Positions 48,151 to 58,562 of a stretch of 64,000 nucleotides of DNA are shown here, in pieces (position 1 is the stretch's first letter; every line of letters starts with the position of its first letter). The stretch is taken from positions 19,724,240 to 19,788,239 of the forward strand of contig LS997565.1 of the NCBI GenBank assembly GCA_000469685.2, given 5' to 3'. This stretch comes from Haemonchus contortus. Taxonomy: Eukaryota; Nematoda; Chromadorea; Rhabditida; Trichostrongylidae. Under the pieces are notes generated by a model. The model saw only the letters and a program-made list of their open reading frames with translations, was not told where the DNA came from and searched no databases. The position numbers were made by a program, and so were the translations under genes.

Positions 48151-49104
48151 TAGAGGTCAAAAAGGTAGGTGAAAGGCATTCCAACCATAACTTTTCTCGA
48201 GCAAAGGGAATTGAGAAAAATTTTAAGTGTCAAATCTAACCTTAAACCAAACCAATTTGCACGTTCAAAACTAGGGGTAAACCAACGTGCAACGGTTCTA
48301 CTAATGAAATGATTTTTTCTAATTGCGAGGTTAGCCATATTTGTATTTTCTGCACCTCACTTGTGCTCGACGTTAGCACTTGTACAGGGTGTCCCAAAAT
48401 CATGGGCGCTTAATAACGTAATAAAGCTTCTAATCTGAAAATAAGAATGCAATCTACATATATGTACGTTTCCTTGCTTTCTAAGACTTCGAAGTAGAGT
48501 TGCAAACCCCACAGGTCCTTCCCTAATGAGTCAAGTGGGTTAAGATGTAGAAAACAGAATAGACATTCCTCTTCGCTAATGAAGTCGGGCAGCTAAGTCA
48601 GCACCATACCTAGGTGAGCTTGGTTCTGTGGGCTGGAGTAATGCCCTTCTGGAAGAACTGTGAGCTGTTTGAGGGAATGAAGCCTGGTCATTGCTTCATT
48701 ACGCCCATCAACATGCTCTTTTGTCATTATTCTGATGCATAGAAGGACAGAAGTCACTGAGGGGGTTTGGCAGGCAGCGGTCGACACGAAGGATTCGGAC
48801 ACGAAAATCACGGTCATTTCAAAAATCTCAAAGGTCCCACAGCAAATGATTTCTTCGATTAATACACGCTATCAGGTCAGGAACTCAGTGCAATGCTGAA
48901 TGAACGAGAAGACTGCGATGTACTCTAACACGCCAGGGTAGGAGGATCATACTTCGCTAGGGCTAACCCTCGCCTCATTGCGGCCGACATTCCCGCTGAG
49001 TTCAGCGCTGGGGATGGCACCATTTTTAGTCAGTGGACTGTAGGAAGACGCTAAAAAAGAGGGGTATTCGAGGGAGCGTGCAGCCAAAAAAGCCATTGAT
49101 CATT
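48151..49104. other. Spacer, no gene seen
   Basis: Contains one TACAGGGTGTCCCAAAAT motif near 48384 reminiscent of a Tc1-type transposon end, but no matching inverted end was found nearby. Only short chance ORFs otherwise. Confidence 0.4.
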
Positions 49105-49393
49105 CTGAAAGTGCCAGAGCGCTCGACTTCCGTTCAGAATCGTACTGGCGTATCCGAAGCGTGTTATGACAATACGATGGTTTGCGGTGGCTAGCCGAAG
49201 TGCAAATCTGTGATTCTATCCTCCCACACGAGTGTGGTACCTATTAAATAACTCCGGAGGAATGGAAGGTTTTATCGGCTTAGGCGGATATCGATCCGAG
49301 ACCCAGTTCTTTGGCCAAGTTTGGATTCGGGATTCGATCCCTTAACTATGCTTGTGCGATAGTGCGCCACGTGCCGCTACACCACCTCCGCCT
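49105..49393 (-). repeat. tRNA-derived SINE copy
   Basis: A complete reverse copy about 300 bp upstream of the tctn-1 start. B-box complement GGGATTCGATCCC and head GCTACACCACCTCCGCC are retained. The body contains CTCCCACACGAGTGTGGTAC and GGAATGGAAGGTTTTATCGG. Confidence 0.85.
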
Positions 49394-49698
49394 GTGGGGG
49401 AGCAAGGTTGTTATTGGTAATTTATCCACCATTACGCTTGCAGTCATCGGCTGTTGGCTTATTGTATATTCAGGGTAGCCGTCTCCACAACAGCTTATCT
49501 CTCATATACTGCTTTTTATTTGAGCCAGAACATAAACTTGATAATATGCTGATAGCCCATACCTCCACTGATTATCATGATGGATGTGACCTAGTGCAAT
49601 TGCAGATGACCTAAGCCTGCAGCGAGCCATTGGTCGTCAACAACGCTCTCCCCTAGCAACGCGCTGCAACCCACGTAGTTTCTGCGCAGGCAACAGTT

Positions 49699-52600
49699 AT
49701 GCTCTATTCGTGGCTATTGCTCCTCATTCTCCCTTCTCCAGATCACGCTGCTGAACAAACTTGTCATGATTCAGTACTGTTCCACCATGGGGAGTCGATC
49801 TTGCCGTCTACAGACCTCTTTTGCGTCATCCGGTCTAATCGTAAGTTGTTCACGTCATTTCTTGCTCCTTAGAGTTCTTCAGAAGATTGATAAATAGCAT
49901 TGAAAATTTGTGAGATAATCTGGGCTTCTTCAGATCAAGTTACAACCCCTTGTCAATAATATTATTTTTGGGAATACCCTCCATTATTGGGTTCCAGTAG
50001 TAGGGGGTCGTACCATGAATAACCTCTGCCTTTGTTCAGCGGTATCAAGCATATACCATTCGTTTTTTCTGTTGACAGAGAAACTCCACGAGGGAGTCTT
50101 TTCCAAGCCCAGCAAAACTATCGCTTTGTCGCATAAGAAAAAATGTCAAGCGGAGGAGGGCCACCTCGCATAGTCGGATGTTGAAAAGGCAATTTAATAG
50201 GATGTTCTAGTAGAAATGGTTAAGGGCTAGGGATTGAATGGTTGGAGCGAAAATCACGTCAACAAGGAAACGTAGTTGATTTTTGTCAATTTTGATGGAG
50301 AGTGAAAGGCACAATTCACGATAATTTTGAGGTATCCTTTTTAAGCTGAAAAGCGGAGGGAATAGTGCATCGATGGGGAAGAGCGAAAAAATTCGTCGAC
50401 TTTGTGAGAACGGAAGCTTCTCAAAAGTTGTGAAAATAGAGGTTGTACGTAATAGCATGACAGAAATGACATGAGAGTGGCATTTGGACGAAAATTCACT
50501 TGTTGCCATTGCGAAAAGAGCTCACTGCATCGAACCAGAACTGTCCAGAATTCCCTTTCACTGTCGGTACGGGTCATGACAAATTGTTCGAACTTCAAAC
50601 ATTTGAGTCCCCTATGAATGGTGCAGGCTCTACAATGCCGTTTAAATCCGTCACATGGGACGAACTGTGTGCCTTTATGACGTCCTTTCTAGGCCGTTTT
50701 CAGAGCCGCATATTGTATACGAGGGGCCACAGATTCATCCTAGTGGGATATATCAAACTCAAGAATCATTGTTATCGTGCTCTGTGCCTAGTTATCAGGG
50801 GCGCGTACATCAAAAACGAGTGATACCATGGGTAATGGTGAACATACTGGAGGCTTAGTTCGACAACCGTAACAGTCCCAGGTGCATTCAGCCATACAGT
50901 GTTTTAATTCATAAGACCACGTCAAGATGAGTGCTTACGCAATCTGCCTCTCTTCATCGTCAGCGAGGAATGACCATTTTATTCCCCATGTTTTAACCTA
51001 CTCGACTCTTCAGTGCGGTTCATCGACGAGAGCAGGATCTTGTGGGCCAGTCATACTGATAATGAGTCATTGAAAGACCAGTTTTGGAAGAACTGGATAG
51101 GTGATTCCATGAATGTGCACTGGCTGAGATGTTCAAGAATAGCCTTCAGGCTTGTGTTCGCATCAGGACTACCCATAACTTCCCCATAACTCGTTTTGGT
51201 GCCTGAAAATTGAGATTTAGTGGCTGCATGTTGTTGTGTGCTGTGACGTTGGTGTAGTCAAGAAGACATTCCCCATCGATGAGCTTGCGAGACATTGCAA
51301 TTTAGGTACACATGTAATTTCGGGATGTCCTGCATCTCGAAGGGCCGCATTTCTCCCGGCAAGCGGCTGTGATTTCGCGCCGGTCACCGTGCCGCTCTAC
51401 TAAAATTCGAATCCACCCTTTCATAGCGAGCGATCGGGTGCGGCCGTTCGGGTAAAAAGCACCACCCCCCTCCGCATAACATGACAGTAGCTATAAACAC
51501 AAAAATGTGTGTTTCTTTCTTTCTCAGTCATTGAGGAGTTTTGTGTTAGTACAAAAAAACAAATCTTACAAAAAAACTTACACTCACTCCAACTTGAATG
51601 AACTCATCACAATATTTCAGAGGAGCAATCGGATGAGAAAGTCCCAATCATTCAAACTGAGGAACAGTGGCTTGAATTCGTTTCGGAGAATCCTTCTTTA
51701 GATTACGAGGGAGTGAGTCATGAGTACTACATACTTATTTTTATTAGGTCGTGAAGAAAGTTCTTGCGTTTTTTGACGCCCAATTTTTAAATGCTCGCCG
51801 CGGTGCTATTTGCTATTGAATTTTTTGCAATTTTTATATCATTCTGAAGCGCATTTCTTGCTCTATCCAAATATTCAACCGGTTTTGCCCTTAAATGATT
51901 CCTGGGATTTTTTAGAGGGTCGAAATCAGCATGGACAAACGACAGATCCTCACAATTTTTCTTTCAAAATTCAAATTGGGCAGGAGAGCGACGGAAACGG
52001 CCCGGGATATCAACGATGCCCTTAGTCTAGGTACGACGAAAAAACATACAGCACAGTGGTGGTTTGAAAAATTCCGTACCGGCGATGAGAGCTTGGGAGA
52101 TGATGAGCGTAGTGGGCGGCCACCGGCCGTTAACAACGAACAATTGAGAGCGTTAGTGGAAGAGAATCCACGTACAACACTGAGGGATATCGGCTCGAGA
52201 TTGAATGTTTCTAGCAGGACGGTTGGCACCCACATTCAGGAGATCCGGAAGTCGAAGAAGCTTGATAAGTGGGTGCCGCATGAGTTGACCCAGCACCAGA
52301 GGGACCTTCGCTTCGAGCTCGCCTCCGCCTTGCTTCTGCGCAACAGGAACGATCCTTTTTAGACCGTATTGTGACGTGTGATGAGAAGTGGATTCTGTGC
52401 AACAACTGTGACGAACAGGCCAGTGGCTGGACGAGGATCAAGCCCCACAACATTTTCCCAAGCCGAAGCAGCATGGAAAGAAGGTCATGGTGCTGGTTTG
52501 GTGGTCTGCAGCCGAGCTGATCCACCACAACTCCATGGATCCGGATCAGCCGAGAAGTATTGTCAAGGAATTGACGAAAGGCATCGAAAACTCAAGCTCA

Positions 52601-55600
52601 TGAGCCCGGCACCGGTGAATATTAAGGGGCCAATTCTACTCTACGACAACGCTCAGCCCCACGTCGCACAACTTAACCTGAAAAAATTGATGGAGCTAAG
52701 CTATGAAACTCTCCCGCATCCAACATATTCCCCAGACCTTGCCCTCACAGAATACCATTTCCTTAAACATCTCGACGGCTTTCTCAAGGAGAAATGCTTC
52801 AAAACCCAACATGATGCTGCCGCGGCATTCGACGATTTCATCGCCTCTAGATCTCCGGACTTTTATGCGAATGGGATAAGCTAATTTATTCCTCGTTAGC
52901 AAAAGTGTGTCGATAGTAATGGTTGTTATTTCGATTGATGAAGTTTTGTTTAAGCCGAGATATGTACATTTAAACTTTGAGGCGCAAAAACGCAAGAACT
53001 TTCTTCACGACCTAATACATAAATCCTCATCCTTCCTCTATAGGACCAGAATGAATCATCTCCTCCAGTACTCCTTACAAGAGACGGTGACCACTTGACG
53101 GAATTCCTTATTCCAGCCTCGTTTTTCGGCTCCAAATGCACTGCCACACAGGAAGTAGGTATGTTCCTAGCCAAGTCTCTTCTCAACAGGTACCAACGAA
53201 CCATTCCAGTTCTTGGCTTTTCGCAATCCACTGCCTGTACTCCTGAATTCACGTCTTTCTCGGAGTCCGAATGCCTATCAAACAAATTTCTTTCTGCTCA
53301 ATCACTTTTCGGGTCACCATTGGTATCGGTAAGTAAGCCTTGGTCTGTTACGCACTCACTTCTTCGATTGTTTTATCCTTGTCCATTTATATTTATTTTT
53401 ATTCATTTATTTATTCATTTTTATTTGTTTATTTATTTTATTTGTTTATTTATTGTTATTTACTTATTTATTTATTTACTCATACACTCACAGAGTGCAC
53501 CCCAAATAGTAGTTATTTTTCAACTAACCTAAAACTAATGCAGACAAATTAAATTTGAGCTAAATCTACAGTAGCAGTCCGCCGGATTGCAGGTCCTGTG
53601 AGGATTGGAGGATGAAAAGAGGTGAATGGTTAGGTAACCCTGGTACAGAACTGTGCTGGTAACTAACATCCTGAACTCATCAAGCCAATATCAACATCAG
53701 TTGGCCATGGTGCCTCATTCCAGTTGGAGTTGTAGGGGTCCTTTGATCGATAGAAGTTCGACAAAAGAGATTTTGTAATGACTGCTAGCAAGGGCTTCGA
53801 CTTTTATGTAATTTTTATACAATCCTATGAAAGGGAAGCAAAGTCCCATGAGCAGGGTGTGAGCTGGACAGAGCCGACATGGGAGAAGAGGAAGGTCTTA
53901 TTCCAATTCGTGTACCGGGAGTGAAGACAGTCAAGACTAGTGGCGCTAGAGGCTTTAGCTCCTTGGAGTCCGAGATACTGAAAAAGAAAGCTACAATTGA
54001 CCTTAACAGGATAGGAAAATATTGAATTTGTCAATAAAATTCCTACAGCTGCAATGGATTTTAATTTGATCGCTAATTCAGCTCATTGGCAACAGGATCA
54101 CTGAAACGATGTTCCGTACGAATACTACTTTAATGGCAGCGCAATGGACAGACGGTCAGTGCCGAAACGTCATCGAAGAGGTAAGTTTATCATTCCCGGT
54201 GGACCTCTGCGAATCCACTGTTCCATTCAGGTAACGATGGAAATCACTCTCAATGACACCTTGATAGTGGATGCTGAATTGCCCTCGATCAAATACTCGA
54301 CACTGATGGCACAAAACCACACCATCTTCAGGCAGAAGTTCACCGTCATCTTCAAAGACCATCTTGAGTCACCTCAGGAAAACAAGGAGCGTGGATATCA
54401 ACGTGGAGATGAAATCTATGCTATGAAGGGTACGAGTACGGTAATCTAGCGATTCCATGTTTTCCTACTCAATGGCTTGCAGTCCTCGAATATTACTGCG
54501 CACAGACAGACCCTTAACCCTTCCGAACGTCTCAAAGAGGACCTGGCATGCTGAAAATTATAGCCAGGGCACACAACAGAGTGATTGGTTGTATCAGGGG
54601 GCTGGAATCTGCCACCGTTGAATTGTTGATACCATTGGCTCATAGTTTCTCCTACTACTCCACTAGGATGCTAAATTCCTGCGGTCCGAAAGGAGGTACT
54701 TGAAAATCAATTGGGGCAAAAAACGAATCGCCTCGTTTTTGACCGGTCTTTGAGATAATGCAATCAACCGACCAGAATAAACATAAGAGAACAATACATA
54801 TTAGTTAGAATAGCATAGAGCAATTAGAAGACTGGAATCTTGGCATAATTGCTGTGCTACTGATTTGTTTTCCTAAACTGTCCACGAGTTCTGTATATAA
54901 GCACTAGTATGCTGACGTTTCATCGGAATCGCCTTCTCCACGGCCCGAAAGGATCGTAACAATTCGTGACTTTGAAACGTCTCCACTGCTCACCAAAGTT
55001 CGAGACCACCAGGGCAGATGATTGAAATGAGAACCACTCACCGTAGCTTTGGAACCACCGAGCGTCGATGGTATTAACCTGCCAGGGTCAGATTCGGTAG
55101 TTCTAACAATGATGTAACACTGAAACACAGGGGAAACTCCGTAACTTTGTGCTTAGAATTTTTCGCAGATTCGGAACGTAGTTTTAAAATCAGAGTTCGA
55201 AAACACGTACGACGGCATGAGTCTGCAGTTGAATGCCCACAGAAACCGAGAATCCTCCCCTCGTAACCCCTTTATTGCTTCCCATGCAGAAGTGAGGTCA
55301 TCATTTGCCGTAACCAAGCCTTGCTTCGTGGTTCGAGGCCGTGGTCGTTTTGCAGCACAACGCAGTGACTGCTTCACCCACAGGTCCCGCCCGTGTCCTG
55401 CGCTGTACTTATGCTCGGGGTTTCCTTCCAATGCTTCCCTTATTCATTCATAATTTTATGGCGTTCGAGGGACTATATTGTCAGTGAAGTTCTCCATTCA
55501 CAGTATTGTATTCCATCATAAAACCAAGCTGTCCGATTTTCCTTTATGGAAACAGCGTGGAGTACTGGATGTGACGAGAATGCAAAACTGCACTGGCCCC

Positions 55601-57274
55601 AAATATGATCCATGTTCTTTGCAGAATATAGAAGATTTCATTTGTTCGACAAAGACGTCTCGGAAGATTTTTCAAACAGCTTCTTTCAGATGATCTCGAC
55701 GCTCCCTTCTTGTTCTCACTGCCGCTTGCTGGTCTCTGTGAAACACACAGCAGAGTACCTATCAAATTCTTGGTCAACTCCTCATCCACTTGCACCATAC
55801 GGTCAGTTGATTAATTTGAATCAAATTTTTAGTAGTAACTCCCAGAACATGTTTTCGCCATCTCTAACTCTCTCCGATTTTTCTGATGTTGCTTGTTATC
55901 GTGTGCCACACTTCCTAGACCACAGAAATCTTCCCAGGCTCAGAAAAACCACTTCACTCCTCACACCTATATTTGGGTGTTGTCTTGACCGTTTTGGAGT
56001 GCCGTTCATATCACTGGGTACCAAACCCTCCTGAAAGTGTCCGGGTTCCTGCATTATCAAGACGTCAAAGTGCACCCATCATAAAGATAGAGTGAATATT
56101 AAATTTTTACGTTTGAACTCTTCACTGTCTCTCCCAGCAAGAATCCAAATATCGAAAGCCCACGACTTCTTTTTACCGCTCCACCTTTCCTCGGTGGAAT
56201 TCTCACCATCGATATCCTTTATGACTGCCTGAGCTCTGTTGTCAAAGAAATCTTACCAGTTTCATCTGATGAGTAATTTTTTAGAGTTTCACAATGCCAA
56301 GAGATGCAAAAAGTAGTCCAACAACTTGAAGACGAGCTTGTACCCAAGTGGGTTAAGAGCGTGCCGGATGGAACCGTATCCAACGAGACCTATGCACAGG
56401 TGATTCGGAAAAATCGAACCGAGGTACAGGTCAGTGACGCTCTTCCGCCTTCTAAGACCATCTCAAAGGGAGATTTCCCAATGTCTGTAGGACAACCTTA
56501 AAGCTGAATCAATTACAGGATTCTCCCGGTACAACTTGCTTTCTCAACACGGATTTTTTATTTTTCATCTACTATGCTAGAGAAGGCTCAGAACGGAGTC
56601 ACCGGCTAGTTATTAAATCGGCGGCTTATGCGACCAATAACAACGCGGTCAGATCTCCTATCCCTGATTTCCCATTTATACTTCAGCCATTTCTAAAAAA
56701 ATTGTTGTAAAAAATCATTCAAGCCTGGTGTTTTTAGCTGTCCCTCACCGACTCGGCAATCATACGGTTCAGCGTTCAATTCAAAGACTCAACGCCACGT
56801 AAGACACACATTTTGAACTTTTTTCAGCTGATCGTACCCTAACCCAACCCCGTTTTGGATATCACTAAAGAAAGTGGGGACCAAGGGGAGGAGTGTTGCA
56901 ACCATCAGCCACTTCGTTTGCTCTGCACCATAGGAAGCGATGATTGACGGGATGTAGGGGTAGGTACACTCGTGCAGTCCGTTTTTGACCACATTAGTCA
57001 AAACTATAGATTACAAACAAAAATATCAACTATATTCATATTCATTCGTGTCTTCACGATATACAGTGGACACTATAAATGTTGACTTCTTGCACTTGAA
57101 AACATCCTCAAAAAAAACCCAAATGAGGTTCGATTGCCATTTGATTGGCATTTCTCGGAATTTCCAAGAAGAAGTTTCTGCGTTGCACTGGAAGTGGATA
57201 GTTCTGCGACGGTATTTTACAGGGGCACGAACCCTTTTGCAGAAGCGGAGTCGGTGACTTCTCTAACAATATGA
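49699..57274 (+). CDS. tctn-1: Tectonic, ciliary transition-zone protein
   Basis: Well supported exons: 49699-49840, 51621-51712, 53044-53328, 54082-54180, 54231-54429, 56285-56429, 56519-56647, 56738-56798. Less sure: about 50693-50831 and a last exon from 57067. Exon 1 gives a signal peptide (MLYSWLLLLILPSPDHAAEQ). Later exons follow tectonic order: FFGSKCTATQEVGMFLAKSL, CRNVIEEVTMEITLNDTL, FRQKFTVIFKDHL then GYQRGDEIYAM, CQEMQKVVQQLEDELVPKW, CFLNTDFLFFIYYAREGS, LTDSAIIRFSVQFKDS and a terminal VRLPFDWHF-like segment. Tectonics form a secreted or membrane module of the MKS transition-zone complex at cilia. The 50 kb junctions and the part between 54430 and 56284 are unresolved; a VRFSFMETAWSTGC segment at about 55526-55568 fits the missing stretch. 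The last exon needs a 1-base change in an A8 run (57110-57117) to stay in the family frame. A mariner sits in the 51713-53043 intron. Confidence 0.75.
50215..50650 (-). repeat. Dispersed repeat B, copy 3 (inverted)
   Basis: Reverse orientation relative to 12536-12990. Complements of the shared blocks are present (CATTGTAGAGCCTGCACCAT, TGTCATGACCCG, GGGAATTCTGGACAGTTCTG, CGTACAACCTCTATTTTCAC). It lies in a tctn-1 intron, and open frames here are products of the repeat. Confidence 0.8.
51744..53015 (+). mobile_element. Mariner element, near full length
   Basis: Both ends carry the same 30-bp inverted repeat, beginning TTAGGTCGTGAAGAAAGTTC at 51744 and ending with its complement at 53015. A TA flanks each side (51742-51743 and 53016-53017). 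The length of 1272 bp is typical of a complete mariner. Identical TIRs suggest a fairly recent insertion, but the transposase frame is broken. It lies wholly inside a tctn-1 intron, in the same orientation as the gene. Confidence 0.95.
51931..52884 (+). pseudogene. Mariner transposase, frameshifted
   Basis: ATG at 51931 opens 143 codons with the N-terminal helix-turn-helix pair (KHTAQWWFEKFRTGD, DERSGRPP, TTLRDIGSRLNVSSRTVGTH) and the mariner linker motif WVPHEL. It stops at TAG 52360. One base missing in the T-run just before would account for the stop, since the next frame reads DRIVTCDEKW (first catalytic Asp). A further shift follows before the frame with ILLYDNAQPH (second Asp, codon 52645) and HPTYSPDLALTEYHF. 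Exactly 34 residues separate the second Asp from the third acidic residue, which is Glu (52750), not the Asp usual in mariner. It encodes no functional enzyme as read. Confidence 0.92.
53383..53483. repeat. TTTA/TTAT-rich microsatellite
   Basis: About 100 bp of imperfect TTTA, TTTG and TTCA units in the tctn-1 intron after exon 53044-53328. Confidence 0.85.
54908..55100 (+). repeat. Dispersed repeat C, copy 2
   Basis: Direct copy of 6775-6995 (GCTGACGTTTCATCGGAATC, AAACGTCTCCACTGCTCACC, TTCGAGACCACCAGGGCAGA, GAGAACCACTCACCGTAGCT). It lies in the unresolved tctn-1 interval 54430-56284. Confidence 0.7.
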
Positions 57275-58562
57275 CGACTACTGGAGAGTCCTGTCGATTG
57301 GAAAGCTGCTTAGTTCCCGATCCTCAAGAAAATTCAGTCTTCGACAGAGTCACGGATCACGACTCTCGTCAAAGCTTAGGACATTTCTTGATTCCACTTC
57401 TCTCTTCAGTGCCGGAGAGTTAATTTTTATGAAATGGCTAGAGTGCAATCCACGGAAGCGATGAAACCAACGCGAAATGTCTAAAAAATGTCACGAATCT
57501 AATGACCAAGCCGGCGTCCCTATGCATTTTGACACTGTTTTCTCCATGAGTGGAACTACGAACAATTTACAATGACAATTACGAATTGAACGGAGTTGAG
57601 TAGCAGCCAGCCAGTGCTGCTCCAATTTGGGAGGTAGAGCCCGGGAATGAGAACACTCGTGGTTTCTTTCGTGCGCTTGTGCCACTCATCCCAGACGGCT
57701 AGTTCGAGTCCTGGTCTATGCAACCCCCCTCCCCCCTTATTGCACTCACTTCCCCTACACTCATTCTGCTGGTACCTGGCCGAATCGTGAACGTGGTTTT
57801 TGAGTCTAACTATCTACTTCGAAGAAACCCTTTTCTCAATCTTAGTAGAATGCAATGGGTTGGAGATTGCCAAAACTACTCTCATTCAGCCATTTCGTCT
57901 CGCTTCGCCGCCCTTCCTCACATCGACTTACGGCTACCTAATGACTTCTTCTATCCATTCCTGGAGAGATCAACAGCTTTTTCAGCTTCACCACACACCA
58001 GTGTGATTCTTGCATTGATTCTCCTCTTCACCCAACATTCTATGTTGTTGCAACTTTTCTAGTCGTTTTGATCTTTATTAATAAATTATATTACTACAAA
58101 AGAAAAGTGAGGTTCAAGATGTGATCAACATCTGGAAAGACGTCCCTAAACAGGACTAAATGTCAAAAAAAAAAGGTTTGCGCCACCAACAACAAAGTGA
58201 ACGAAAAAGTGCAAAAATGAAAATTGAACGAACAGACAAACACCGTGAGAAAATGCACAGAATTGAGAAATTATGCAGGAGGATCAGATCCGATGAGAGT
58301 AGTCTATAATGCAGTACGAGTGTGGGAGTGTGAGTTGCTGCAGTGAGTGGTGCGAAAGCGATGGGAGACCAAGAGGTGATAAGGATTTAAAAGGGCAGAA
58401 TTGACGAAAAAAAGGCTCAACGTAAAGGAAAGCGTGTGCACGGCAGTGCGAGAGCATACCTAGGTCATGGTCAGAAAATAAAATGACAGCAGCGATTCCT
58501 ATAATGCTTTGGAAACAAATGACTAGTAAGATTTCTATCATTGGAAGGATTCGAGAGCAGAA
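57275..58562. other. Spacer between convergent tctn-1 and elks-1
   Basis: Contains short ORFs only (up to 114 codons at 57718-58062, no motif). Likely includes the 3' UTRs of both genes; AATAAA-like signals for tctn-1 occur near 58078. Confidence 0.45.

Noticed and set aside
48384..48405. Tc1-like transposon end (CAGGGTGTCCCAAAAT)
   Set aside because: No inverted partner or transposase remnant found within several kb.
51005..51110. Possible transposase or tctn-1 exon (FIDESRILWASHTDNESLKD)
   Set aside because: Vague likeness to a transposase DE motif only; phase and order do not fit tctn-1.
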